In this document: piece by piece, positions 42,155 to 51,003 of the stretch
How the letters are laid out: each line of letters opens with the position of its first letter
Position numbering within the stretch: position 1 is the first letter of the stretch
NCBI RefSeq assembly: GCF_900105535.1
Contig: NZ_LT629779.1
Location: forward strand, 1,488,001 to 1,552,000
DNA length: 64,000 bases
Direction of reading: 5' to 3'
From: Pseudarthrobacter equi
Lineage (GTDB): Bacteria; Actinomycetota; Actinomycetes; Actinomycetales; Micrococcaceae
The notes under the pieces: generated by a model
Databases searched by the model: none
What the model was told of the DNA's origin: nothing
What the model saw: only the letters and a program-made list of their open reading frames with translations
Made by a program: the position numbers and the translations under genes

Positions 42155-44515
42155 CTACACGGCCACGGCCGGGCGGGTGGCCATCTCCGCGGCCTGGTGC
42201 AGCGCCTCCACCATGGACCGGGAATCGGCGATGTTCTTGCCGGCAATGTCGAACGCGGTGCCGTGGTCCACGGACGTGCGGATCACCGGCAGGCCCACCG
42301 TGATGTTCACGCCGGCCTCGATGCCCAGCACCTTCACCGGCCCGTGCCCCTGGTCGTGGTACATGGCCACCACCAGGTCGTAATCGCCCCGGCCGGCCAG
42401 GAAGAACAGCGTGTCCGCCGGCAGCGGGCCCACCGCGTTGATCCCGGCCGCCTGCGCCGCCTTCACGCCCGGCTCGATCTTCTCCGCTTCCTCGCCCTGC
42501 CCGAACAGGCCGTTCTCGCCAGCGTGCGGGTTGATGGCGCACACACCGATCTTCGGGTTGGGGATGCCCGCCCGCACCAGCGCCTCATGGCCGCGGCGGA
42601 TGGTGCGCTCCACCAGGTCCGGGTTGATCTTGCGGATAGCATCCATCAGCCCGATGTGCGTGGTCACGTGGATCACCCGGATCTTGGGCGTGGAGAGCAT
42701 CATGGACACTTCCTCCGTGCCCGTCAGGTGCGCCAGCAGCTCGGTGTGCCCGGGGAAGATGTGCCCGGCCGCGTGCAGCGCCTCCTTGTTCAGCGGCGCG
42801 GTGCAGATGGCCTGCACCTTCCCGGCCATCGCCAGCTCGCTGGCCACCCGGATGTATTCGTACGCGGCGTGCCCGGCCACGGGGGAGAGCTGGCCCCAGG
42901 CCAGGTCCTCCGGCAGCAACGCCAGGTCAATCACGTTCACCCGGCCCGGCGAGAACACGGCATCCTCCACGTCCTCGACAACCTGGATGTCCACCTCGAG
43001 GCCCAGGGTCTCCGCGGCCTGGCGCAGGCGCAGCGCGTCGCCCACCACCACGGGACGGCACTCGGCCAGGATGCCCGCATCCAGCACCGCCGGGACGATC
43101 ACCTCCGGGCCGATGCCGGCTCCGTCGCCCATGGTCACGGCCACGTAGGGAAGCTGGTTCTTGGTTTCGTCAGTCATTGTTGCTCCAGATTGTTCGGAAG
43201 TCTTGCGGGGAAGGTTGTTGGCGGGAGCCGGCGCGGACCGGCGCTCCCGGATTTCGTCATACAGCTGCAGGAGGGCCAGGTCGTCGCCGAAGCTGCCGGG
43301 CTTGGTGCCTACCAGCGTCCCGTCGTCCGCCCGGCTCAGCACGGCCCCGTGCTGCACCGCCGCGAGCGGCACCAGGCTGGAACGGCCGACGGCGTCCAGG
43401 ACTTCCCGGGCCGTCTCACCGCCGGTAAGGATCAGGTCAGTGGCGGTGGCCTTTGCAGCCTGGGCCGCGAATGCAGACAGTGCCTGCACGATGCGGGCAG
43501 CGCCAGACGGGTCCACTTTTGCGGCGGCCAGTGTGATGGCTACGCGGTGGCCTGCCCTCAAATCTGCTGAAACCTGGGCCAGTTCGGGAGCGTAGGCGTC
43601 TTTGGCGCCGGCATACAGCGGGTGCAGCCGGACCACCCGGAAGCCTTCGGCTTCGAGCTTGGCCAGCTGGGCCTGCGCAGTCTTGGAGGCGGAGCCGACG
43701 ACGGCGAGCACCGGCCGGTCCGCGCCCTGCGGGTCCGCGGTGGTTGCGTCCGCCGCTGCCTCAGTATGCGCATTTCGCGCAATCTGCGCACTCAGCCGCT
43801 GCGCGAGGACATCGGCCGCTCCGCCGGTTCCCACCAGCACGATGCGGCGCCCGCCGGATTGGAATCCCAGCTCCAGCAGGGCATCCACCACGTGCTCCAG
43901 GTCCTGCACGGTTTCACCATCGGCAACCACCAGCGCGGGCCGGCCGTCCAACAGCCCGGCCAGGAGGAACGGCACTCTGCTTGACCGCACTGCCTCCAGG
44001 TCCAGGGACTGCACCGTTGCCGGTTCTTCCGGGCGGAGCAATGACGGAATGTCCGTCGGCGGGGCCGAAACCTCCGCCTGCCACAGGTCCGTCTCCGCCA
44101 GGGGAGAACCGGCAACCAGGGGGCGGCCGGCGCGCACTGTGCGCTGCAGCTGGGGGAGCGCCCCCGCAACCACAACGTGATAGCCGAGGCCCGCCAGCGC
44201 GGCAATCTCGGCGCTGATGTTGCCGCGCCACAGGGAGTCCATCTTCTTGAACATCACCGGCGCATTCGCTGCGGCGGGTGCGGAGAAGGCGTCTTTCACC
44301 AACGCCTCCGCTTCGGTGCCGGACAAGCCGCGGGAGTGCGTATCGATGACCATCGCGTCGGTGACCAGCGCACCCGCGGAAGTGCCGGCGTCGTACGTTC
44401 CGGAAACAGTGCCCGTGCCCAGGGAAACCTGCGCGGACAGGCCGTGCTCCACAAAGCAGTAGCCAACCTCGGCGGCTCCGGAGAAGTCGTCAGCCTGCAC
44501 AAATACGGAAGCCAC
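42155..44515 (-). CDS. Fusion of a four-carbon acid sugar kinase (DUF1537) and a PdxA-family 4-phosphate dehydrogenase, 786 aa
   Basis: One open frame joins two enzymes usually encoded separately. Residues 1 to about 430 are a four-carbon acid sugar kinase (DtnK/DenK/OtnK type: VFVQADDFSGAAEVGYCFVE at the start, LTGGETAREVLDAVGRSSLV near the end). Residues 447-786 are a PdxA-like dehydrogenase (VAVTMGDGAGIGPEV, metal ligands in NPHAGENGLFG and VAMYHDQGHGPVKV, plus VDHGTAFDIAG). By analogy, D-threonate or D-erythronate is phosphorylated and then oxidised and decarboxylated to dihydroxyacetone phosphate. An ATG at codon 447 has GGAG six bases before it, so a separate dehydrogenase may also be made. 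Confidence 0.85.
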   Translation of the reverse strand: MASVFVQADDFSGAAEVGYCFVEHGLSAQVSLGTGTVSGTYDAGTSAGALVTDAMVIDTHSRGLSGTEAEALVKDAFSAPAAANAPVMFKKMDSLWRGNISAEIAALAGLGYHVVVAGALPQLQRTVRAGRPLVAGSPLAETDLWQAEVSAPPTDIPSLLRPEEPATVQSLDLEAVRSSRVPFLLAGLLDGRPALVVADGETVQDLEHVVDALLELGFQSGGRRIVLVGTGGAADVLAQRLSAQIARNAHTEAAADATTADPQGADRPVLAVVGSASKTAQAQLAKLEAEGFRVVRLHPLYAGAKDAYAPELAQVSADLRAGHRVAITLAAAKVDPSGAARIVQALSAFAAQAAKATATDLILTGGETAREVLDAVGRSSLVPLAAVQHGAVLSRADDGTLVGTKPGSFGDDLALLQLYDEIRERRSAPAPANNLPRKTSEQSGATMTDETKNQLPYVAVTMGDGAGIGPEVIVPAVLDAGILAECRPVVVGDALRLRQAAETLGLEVDIQVVEDVEDAVFSPGRVNVIDLALLPEDLAWGQLSPVAGHAAYEYIRVASELAMAGKVQAICTAPLNKEALHAAGHIFPGHTELLAHLTGTEEVSMMLSTPKIRVIHVTTHIGLMDAIRKINPDLVERTIRRGHEALVRAGIPNPKIGVCAINPHAGENGLFGQGEEAEKIEPGVKAAQAAGINAVGPLPADTLFFLAGRGDYDLVVAMYHDQGHGPVKVLGIEAGVNITVGLPVIRTSVDHGTAFDIAGKNIADSRSMVEALHQAAEMATRPAVAV

Positions 44516-44574
44516 GGTGCTCCTCTCGAATCGGTAGTGGGCTGGAACCCGCTGACTGCGGGAAGCTTTCCATC

Positions 44575-44625
44575 ATCATGACATGATTGCGCGGATCACG
44601 CTAGATGGGTTGCGCAAACTGCGCA
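44575..44625. promoter_or_regulatory. Candidate DeoR operators in the fusion/ABC divergent promoter
   Basis: ATCATG-A-CATGAT (44575-44587) is a perfect palindrome, and TGCGCA occurs twice nine bases apart (44611-44616, 44620-44625) as TTGCGCAAACTGCGCA. TGCGCA pairs also lie inside the kinase coding region near 43768-43790. Repeated short sites are usual for DeoR proteins, whose gene is at 41312. Confidence 0.45.
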
Positions 44626-44706
44626 GGAGTGGCAAAGTGATGGACACAACATTCGGCACCGCCACCCCGGCGCCCGCCGAACCCCCAACCTACCGAGAGG
44701 TCAACG

Positions 44707-46281
44707 ATGACCGTTCTTCCTCAAGGAAGTGAGATTTCCCGCCGCCGCCTGCTGCAGTTCGGCGCGGCCGCAGGGTTTCTGCTGGGTACTGGCAGCCTCG
44801 CCGGCTGCGCAGGCCCCACCGGCCTCCCGGGTCCCAGCACCCTGACCCTGGCCCTCAACCGCTCCCTGGTCAGCCTGGACAACAAGCTCAACCAGTTCGA
44901 CGCCGCCGTCACCGTGCAGCGCGCGGTCCGCCAGGGCCTCACCGCCATCGGCCCCGAAACCAAGCCCATCCTGGTGCTGGCCGAACGCTTCGAAATGACC
45001 GGCCCCACCGAATGGACCGTCAAGCTGCGGGAGGGCATCCGCTACTCGGACAACAGCCCCGTCACCGTGGAGGACGTTGCCACCGCCCTAAAGATGTACA
45101 AGCAGGTGCAGGGCTCCTTCGTGGCCGGCTTCTTCCCCGAATTCCCCGAGGTTGTCCCCGTGGATGAGCGCACCTTCAAGATGGTGTCCAAGAAGCCCGT
45201 CCCCATCCTGGACTCGCTCATGAGCATGATCCTGATTACCCCCGCCGCGCAGAACAAGCCGGAGGAACTGCAGGAAGGCCTGGGAACGGGCCCCTACGTG
45301 GTCACCAAGTTCAACCGCGGCGCCGGCACCTACAGCCTGGAACGCAACCAGAACTACTGGGGCCCCGCCCCTCAGGTAGACAACGTGGAAGTCCGGTTCC
45401 TCCCCGAGGAATCCAGCCGCGTCATCGCCCTCCGCAGCGGCGAGGTGGACGTGATCGACTCCATCACCCCGGACTCCCGCGAACAGCTGGGCGGCCTGCC
45501 CGGCGTCACGCTGCAGGAATCCTCCAGCCTCCGCCTCAACCAGATCTTCTTCAACTTCCGCAAGCCCGCCGGCCACCCCCTGGCCGATCCCCGTGTGCGG
45601 CAGGCCCTCAGCATGGCCATCGACGGCCAGTCCCTGGTGAAGGACGTCCTGGTGGACTCCGTCACCCAGGCCGAAGGCGTCACCCCCTCCAGCCTCACCG
45701 GCTACTACAAGACCGGCGAATACGTCTACGACCCCGAGCAGGCCAAGGCCCGCCTCGCCGAACTCGGCGTCAAGGACCTCACCCTGAAGATCATCTGGGA
45801 AACCGGCGAATTCGCCTCCGACACCTCCGTGATGGAAGCCCTGGTGGAAATGTTCGGCAAGATCGGCGTCAAGGCCGAGCTGCAGCAGTTCGAACCCGGT
45901 GGCAACATCCTCGCCTGGCGCCAGGGCAAGCAGGGCGACTGGGACCTCCTGGGCAACGGCTACCCCAGCCCCACCGGCCTGGCCATCACCATGCTCCAGG
46001 GCATGTACACCGGCACCCCCGAAAAGGAAGCCAACCGCGATACCTACCAGGGCTACGTGATCCCCGAGGTCACCGCCAAGATCCAGGCCGCCTCCGCCGA
46101 AGCGGACCCGGCCCGCCGGACCGAACTGCTCAACGAAGCCCAGCAGGCAGTCTGGGACACCTGGCCCTGCGCCTGGGCCTTCGTCCCCAAGTCCGTCCTC
46201 GCCCACCGGCAGCGGGTCTCCGGGATCAACCTGGCCCCCACCAACTCCTACCCCCTCGTTGATGTCCGGCTGGAGGCCTAA
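44707..46281 (+). CDS. ABC transporter substrate-binding lipoprotein, peptide/nickel (SBP_bac_5) family, 524 aa
   Basis: A cluster C solute-binding protein. The N-terminus combines a twin-arginine motif (SRRRLLQFGAAAGFLLG) with a lipobox (GSLAGC), so it is probably a Tat-exported lipoprotein. The SBP_bac_5 fold follows: TEWTVKLREGIRYSDNSPVT, LGTGPYVVTKFNRG, RQALSMAIDGQSLVKDVL and a final WPCAWAFVPK. Such proteins bind oligopeptides but also opines, oligosaccharides or glycosides. Given aldolase, acid sugar kinase and sialidase-fold genes alongside, a sugar acid or glycoside conjugate is likelier than a peptide. First gene of the operon. Confidence 0.9.
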   Translation: MTVLPQGSEISRRRLLQFGAAAGFLLGTGSLAGCAGPTGLPGPSTLTLALNRSLVSLDNKLNQFDAAVTVQRAVRQGLTAIGPETKPILVLAERFEMTGPTEWTVKLREGIRYSDNSPVTVEDVATALKMYKQVQGSFVAGFFPEFPEVVPVDERTFKMVSKKPVPILDSLMSMILITPAAQNKPEELQEGLGTGPYVVTKFNRGAGTYSLERNQNYWGPAPQVDNVEVRFLPEESSRVIALRSGEVDVIDSITPDSREQLGGLPGVTLQESSSLRLNQIFFNFRKPAGHPLADPRVRQALSMAIDGQSLVKDVLVDSVTQAEGVTPSSLTGYYKTGEYVYDPEQAKARLAELGVKDLTLKIIWETGEFASDTSVMEALVEMFGKIGVKAELQQFEPGGNILAWRQGKQGDWDLLGNGYPSPTGLAITMLQGMYTGTPEKEANRDTYQGYVIPEVTAKIQAASAEADPARRTELLNEAQQAVWDTWPCAWAFVPKSVLAHRQRVSGINLAPTNSYPLVDVRLEA

Positions 46282-46284
46282 GCC

Positions 46285-47220
46285 ATGACGAACTACATCC
46301 TCAAACGCCTGGGACAGGGCCTGCTCACCGTGTTCCTCACGGTGTCCACCGTGTTCATCCTCATCCGCATGGCCCCGGGCGACCCCGCCGTCTCCTACGC
46401 CGGCCCCCTCGCCACCAGCGACCAGCTCGCCGCCGTCCGCGAACAGTTCGGCCTGGACAAGCCGCTGCTGGAGCAGTACTGGATCTTCATCCAGCAGCTG
46501 GTCACCGGCAACCTCGGCCAGTCCTACTCGTTCCAGGCGCCCGCTATGCAGGTGGTCTTCGAACGCATGCCCTACACCCTCACCCTGGCCACGTCCGCGA
46601 TCCTGCTGACCGCCGTCGTCGCCATCCCGCTGGGCGTGTGGATGTCCCGCCGCCCGGACACCGGCCGCGAGTTTGGCGTCAACGTGCTCACCATCGCCGG
46701 CCAGTCCATGCCGGACTTCTGGACCGGCATCATGCTCCTCACCGGTTTCGCCGTGCTGGTCCCCATCTTCCCGGCGTCCGGCTTCGCCACCTGGGGCGGG
46801 CTGGTGCTCCCCACCATCACCATCGCCATCCTGCAGATCGCCCTGATCTCCCGCATGGTCCGCCGCGAAATGACCGCCAACTTCGCCGCCCCGTACCTCA
46901 CGGTGGCCCGCTCCCGCGGCGTCCGCAGCTCCCTGCTCACCTGGCGCTACGCCATGGGCAACTCCGCCATCCCCGTCTTCACCGCCCTGGGCACCCGGTT
47001 CGCCGCGATGCTCAACGGCGTGGTGGTGGTGGAAGTCGTCTTCGCCTGGCCCGGCGTCGGCTCCCTGATTGTCCGGGCCCTCGAAACCCGCGACTACCCC
47101 CTCATCCAGGCCACGGTCCTCATCACCGCGCTCCTTGCGGTGGGCGTGCAGCTGCTCATCGACCTCGCCTACCCGCTCCTTGATCCCCGCGTTCGTCTTG
47201 GAAAGGCGGCCACAGCATGA
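46285..47220 (+). CDS. ABC transporter permease, DppB/OppB type, 311 aa
   Basis: Inner-membrane permease with six helices. The start NYILKRLGQGLLTVFLTVST and the N-terminal periplasmic GDPAVSYAGP with FGLDKPLLEQYWIFI are the DppB hallmarks; the EAA-type cytosolic loop is YLTVARSRGVRSSLLTWRYA. It begins three bases after the binding-protein stop and overlaps the second permease by ATGA. Confidence 0.92.
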   Translation: MTNYILKRLGQGLLTVFLTVSTVFILIRMAPGDPAVSYAGPLATSDQLAAVREQFGLDKPLLEQYWIFIQQLVTGNLGQSYSFQAPAMQVVFERMPYTLTLATSAILLTAVVAIPLGVWMSRRPDTGREFGVNVLTIAGQSMPDFWTGIMLLTGFAVLVPIFPASGFATWGGLVLPTITIAILQIALISRMVRREMTANFAAPYLTVARSRGVRSSLLTWRYAMGNSAIPVFTALGTRFAAMLNGVVVVEVVFAWPGVGSLIVRALETRDYPLIQATVLITALLAVGVQLLIDLAYPLLDPRVRLGKAATA

Positions 47221-48149
47221 GCATCGATACGGCAACTCCCACGCCGGGTGCGCCGGGCGCACCGGCCAAGCAGCCCAGCCCCAGCGCCGTCACCAAGGCG
47301 GACATCGCCAAGGCAGGCGCCACCCGGCGTCGTAAATCCGCCCAGTGGAAACTGGTGGTGGGCACCATCTGCACCCTGCTGGTGATCATTCCCATCATCC
47401 TGGCCAACGTGCTCCCGCTGCCGGACGCCAACTTCCAGGACCTCGCCGCCCGGCGCCTGCCCCCGCTCACGGACGGGCACCTGTTCGGCACCGACCAGCT
47501 GGGCCGCGACCTGCTCTCCCGCGTCCTCCACGGCGGCCAGGTCTCGCTGACCATCGGCGTGCTGGCGGTGCTGGTTTCCGGCGCCATCGGCGTGATCCTC
47601 GGCTCCGCCGCAGGCTACTTCGGCGGCTGGGTGGACACCATCATCTCCCGCATCCTCGAAGCCCAGATGTCCCTGCCGCTGCTCATGATGCTGCTCCTGG
47701 TGGTGGCCCTCTTCGGCCCGTCCATCCCCGTGATCACGTTCGTGATCGCCATCGCCCAATGGCCCGAAGTTGCCCGCCTCACCCGCTCCATGGTGCTGGT
47801 GGAACGCGAAAAGCCGTACGTGTCCGCCGCGAGGATCCTGGGCCTGCACCGCATCCAGATCCTCATCCAGCACATCATCCCCAACGTCATCAAGCAGGCA
47901 ACCCTGGTGGTGCTGCTCCTGCTGGCCCAGGCCGTGCTGCTCGAATCGGCGCTGTCCTTCCTGGGTGCCGGCCCCCAGCGGCCCTTCGCCACCTGGGGCC
48001 GCATCATCTCCGACGGCCAGGACTACATCACCACCTCCTGGTGGATGGTCACCCTGCCCGGCCTGGTGATCGTGCTCATGGTGGTGGGCGTCAACCTGCT
48101 GGGCGACGGCCTCCGCGACCGTCCCCGCCGCAAGAAGAAGGGTGCCTGA
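47217..48149 (+). CDS. ABC transporter permease, DppC/OppC type, 310 aa
   Basis: Second permease, with a longer hydrophilic N-terminus (about 40 residues) before the first helix. HLFGTDQLGRDLLSRVLHGG is the DppC signature, and the EAA loop is YVSAARILGLHRIQILIQHI. It ends in basic residues (RDRPRRKKKGA), and its stop is adjacent to the start of the ATPase gene. Confidence 0.92.
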   Translation: MSIDTATPTPGAPGAPAKQPSPSAVTKADIAKAGATRRRKSAQWKLVVGTICTLLVIIPIILANVLPLPDANFQDLAARRLPPLTDGHLFGTDQLGRDLLSRVLHGGQVSLTIGVLAVLVSGAIGVILGSAAGYFGGWVDTIISRILEAQMSLPLLMMLLLVVALFGPSIPVITFVIAIAQWPEVARLTRSMVLVEREKPYVSAARILGLHRIQILIQHIIPNVIKQATLVVLLLLAQAVLLESALSFLGAGPQRPFATWGRIISDGQDYITTSWWMVTLPGLVIVLMVVGVNLLGDGLRDRPRRKKKGA

Positions 48150-48150
48150 C

Positions 48151-49107
48151 ATGACCGCCTCATCCGAGACCCCGGCCGCAAAGGCCACCGCACAGGCGGA
48201 GGCCACCGAACAGCCGAAGTTCACCGAACAGCCCCTCCTGGAGGTCCGCGACTTCCAGGTGGAACTGATCACGGACACCGCCATCATCCGCGCCGTGGAC
48301 GCCGTCAGCTTCAGCATCCACCGCGGCGAAACGGTCACCATCATCGGCGAGTCCGGTTCCGGAAAGTCGACGACGGCGATGGGCATCCTCCGCCTGCTGC
48401 CCGAGGACCTGGCGGTGCTGTCCGGCACCGTGGTGATTGACGGCGTCGACATCTCCGCTGATCCCAAGGCCATCAACAAGGTGCGCGGCAAGACCCTGGC
48501 GCTGATCCCGCAGGACCCCATGACGGCGCTGAGCCCGGTCCACTCGATCGGCAGCCAGCTGTTCGAAGCCATCAGCATCGCCGGCGCCGCGTCCGCCAAG
48601 GACAAGGCCGCCCTGCAGGCCCGGGCCGTGCGGCTCCTGGAACAGGTACACATCCCCACCCCGGAGAAGCAGCTGAAGAAATACCCGCACCAGCTCTCAG
48701 GCGGCATGCTGCAGCGTGTGCTGATCGCCATCGCGCTGGCTTCCGAGCCACAGCTGCTGGTGGCGGACGAGCCCACCTCGGCCCTGGACGTCACCGTGCA
48801 GGCCGGCATCCTGGACCTGCTCCTGGAACTGCAGGAACAGCGCGGCATCGGCATCCTGATGATCACGCACGATCTCGGCGTAGCCCGGCTCATCTCGGAC
48901 CGCATCCATGTGATGAAGGACGGCGCCTTCGTCGAATCCGGCGAGGTCCAGCAGATTGTGGACCACCCCGCCACCGAATACACCCAGACCCTGCTGGCCG
49001 CCGTCCCCGTGCTGGGGGAGTGGGACGAAACGCCCGCCGCCACCGGCCGCCGCTCAGCTGCCACCACCAGCCCAGCCCTCACCCAGACCGGAGCACGCAA
49101 TGACTAA
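48151..49107 (+). CDS. ABC transporter ATP-binding protein, DppD/OppD type, 318 aa
   Basis: Nucleotide-binding subunit. Walker A is GESGSGKSTTAMG (about residues 66-78), the signature is HQLSGGMLQRVLIAIALA, Walker B is LLVADEPTSALDVTVQ, and the switch histidine is in MITHDLGVARLI. The C-terminal oligopeptide/dipeptide region is shortened and Ala/Thr-rich. I use the ATG at 48151; a GTG at 48142 would overlap the permease stop. Confidence 0.92.
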   Translation: MTASSETPAAKATAQAEATEQPKFTEQPLLEVRDFQVELITDTAIIRAVDAVSFSIHRGETVTIIGESGSGKSTTAMGILRLLPEDLAVLSGTVVIDGVDISADPKAINKVRGKTLALIPQDPMTALSPVHSIGSQLFEAISIAGAASAKDKAALQARAVRLLEQVHIPTPEKQLKKYPHQLSGGMLQRVLIAIALASEPQLLVADEPTSALDVTVQAGILDLLLELQEQRGIGILMITHDLGVARLISDRIHVMKDGAFVESGEVQQIVDHPATEYTQTLLAAVPVLGEWDETPAATGRRSAATTSPALTQTGARND

Positions 49108-49927
49108 GCCGTTCCTCGCCGTCGACAACCTGGTGGTGGACTACCACGTCCCTGGCGGCACGTTCCGGGCCGTGGATGACGTCTCGTTCGCCGTGGACAA
49201 AGGCAAGACGATCGCCGTCGTAGGTGAGTCCGGCTGCGGCAAATCCACCATCGCCAAGGCGCTCATGCGGCTGGTGACCCCCACCAGCGGCAGCATTAAC
49301 CTGGACGGCACGGACATCGCTTCCATGAGCGAAGCGAAGCTGCGGCCCCTGCGCTCCAAGTTCCAGATGGTGTTCCAGGACCCGTACGGATCGCTGGACC
49401 CGCACATGACCGCCCAGGAAATCGTGGCCGAGCCGCTGAAGCTGCAGGGCATCCGCTCCAAGGCCGAACGGCACAAGGCCGCCGCCAAGCTCATCGACCA
49501 GGTGGGCCTGCCCGTCCGGTCCCTGGACAAGCACCCCGGCGAATTCTCCGGCGGCCAGCGCCAGCGCATCGGCATCGCCCGGGCGCTCGCCTCCAAGCCC
49601 GAACTGCTGGTCTGCGACGAAGCCACCAGCGCCCTGGACGTCTCCGTGCAGGCGCAGGTGCTGCGGCTGCTCAAATCCATCCAGGACGAAACCGGCATCA
49701 CCTACGTGTTCATCTCACACAACCTTGGCGTGGTGCAGGAGATCAGCGATAGCGTCATGGTGATGCAGCGCGGCAAGCTCGTGGAACACGGCAGCACCGC
49801 GTCCGTCCTGACCGCCCCCAAGGAGGACTACACCCGCAAGCTCCGCCGCGCGGCACTGGACCCCTCCACCATGACGGGCCTGAAGCCCAGGCACATTGTC
49901 CGCTCCCTGGCCCTGTCCAACCAGTAA
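49100..49927 (+). CDS. ABC transporter ATP-binding protein, DppF/OppF type, 275 aa
   Basis: Second nucleotide-binding subunit, starting inside the end of the previous gene (8-base overlap). Walker A GESGCGKSTIAKALMRLV, signature GEFSGGQRQRIGIARALA, Walker B LLVCDEATSALDVSVQ and FISHNLGVVQEI are complete. Together with the binding protein, two permeases and DppD-type subunit it makes a full importer of the Dpp/Opp type. Confidence 0.92.
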   Translation: MTKPFLAVDNLVVDYHVPGGTFRAVDDVSFAVDKGKTIAVVGESGCGKSTIAKALMRLVTPTSGSINLDGTDIASMSEAKLRPLRSKFQMVFQDPYGSLDPHMTAQEIVAEPLKLQGIRSKAERHKAAAKLIDQVGLPVRSLDKHPGEFSGGQRQRIGIARALASKPELLVCDEATSALDVSVQAQVLRLLKSIQDETGITYVFISHNLGVVQEISDSVMVMQRGKLVEHGSTASVLTAPKEDYTRKLRRAALDPSTMTGLKPRHIVRSLALSNQ

Positions 49928-49960
49928 CTCTTCCCGCACGCAACCACGAGGAATCAACGC

Positions 49961-50950
49961 ATGAGCACGCAGCCCGAAGGCGCCCAGGTGGACGGCCTGA
50001 AACTCCCCATCTCCCGGCTGGTCCTGGGAACCATGACGTTCGGCGACACCGTTGACGAGGCCACCGCCGGCCGGATGGTGTCCGAGGCGCTCGATGCCGG
50101 CATCACCACCATTGACACCGCCAACGCGTACGTGGGCGGGGTGACGGAGGAGATGCTTGCGCGCCTCCTGAAGGGAAAGCGCGACGGCGTCATCCTGGCT
50201 TCCAAGGCCGGCATGCCGCACGCGGACCACGGCTCCAATACGCCGTTGTCTCCTGAGGGGCTCCGCGCGAGCGTTGAGGGCAGCCTGCGCCGGCTGAACG
50301 TGGACAGCATCGACCTGTTCTACCTGCACCAGCCGGACCGGGCCACGCCTCTCTCTGACACTTTGGCCACTGTTGCTGAGCTGGTGGCCGAGGGGAAGAT
50401 CGGCGCGCTGGGCGTGTCCAACTTCGCCGCCTGGCAGATCGCCGACGTGATCCACGCGGCCCGTGAAGTGGGGGCGCCGCAGCCCGTCGTCGCGCAGCAG
50501 CTCTACAACCTGGTGGCCCGCCGGCTGGAAGAGGAATACCTCGAGTTCGCGTCCACCCACAACGTGCACACCATGGTCTACAACCCGCTGGGCGGCGGCC
50601 TGCTCACCGGCAAGCACAGCTTCGACGCCAAGCCCACCGAGGGCCGCTACGGCGACTCCAAGCTCGCCGCCATGTACACGCAGCGGTACTGGGACAAGCA
50701 GCTGTTCGACGCGATCGGCGAGCTGTCCCGGATCGCCGCGGACGCTGACGTGACCCTCGCGGAACTGTCGCTCCGCTGGGTGGCCTACCGTGACGGCGTC
50801 GGGTCCTTGCTGCTGGGTGGATCCAAGGTGGAGCAGCTGCGCGCCAACATCGCCGCCGTGGCCAACGGCCCGCTGCCGGCCGACGTCGTGGAAGCCTGCG
50901 ACGCCGTGGGCACCTCGCTGCGCGGCCCGATGCCCGCCTACAACCGCTGA
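49961..50950 (+). CDS. Aldo/keto reductase, 329 aa
   Basis: A (beta/alpha)8 NADPH-dependent reductase. The catalytic tetrad can be placed: Asp and Tyr in TIDTANAYVGGVTEEML, Lys in VILASKAGMP and His in DLFYLHQPDRATPL. The NADPH-binding C-terminus has SLLLGGSKVEQLRANIAAV. It follows the ABC ATPase after 33 bases with CACGAGGAA upstream, so it belongs to the same operon and probably acts on the imported compound, oxidising a sugar lactol or reducing an aldehyde from the aldolase step. Confidence 0.9.
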   Translation: MSTQPEGAQVDGLKLPISRLVLGTMTFGDTVDEATAGRMVSEALDAGITTIDTANAYVGGVTEEMLARLLKGKRDGVILASKAGMPHADHGSNTPLSPEGLRASVEGSLRRLNVDSIDLFYLHQPDRATPLSDTLATVAELVAEGKIGALGVSNFAAWQIADVIHAAREVGAPQPVVAQQLYNLVARRLEEEYLEFASTHNVHTMVYNPLGGGLLTGKHSFDAKPTEGRYGDSKLAAMYTQRYWDKQLFDAIGELSRIAADADVTLAELSLRWVAYRDGVGSLLLGGSKVEQLRANIAAVANGPLPADVVEACDAVGTSLRGPMPAYNR

Positions 50951-51003
50951 CCATTTCTTCCCGAACCGAACATTTGCTGAACCGAACTGACTGAAGGACA
51001 CTG

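Noticed and set aside
45088..47262. 724-codon open frame antisense to the ABC binding protein and permease
   Set aside because: Composition (Gly/Asp/His-rich, no hydrophobic core) is that of a third-position GC shadow; the plus-strand proteins are certain.
47169..49100. 643-codon open frame antisense to the ABC permease and ATPase
   Set aside because: Low-complexity shadow frame across several confirmed plus-strand genes.
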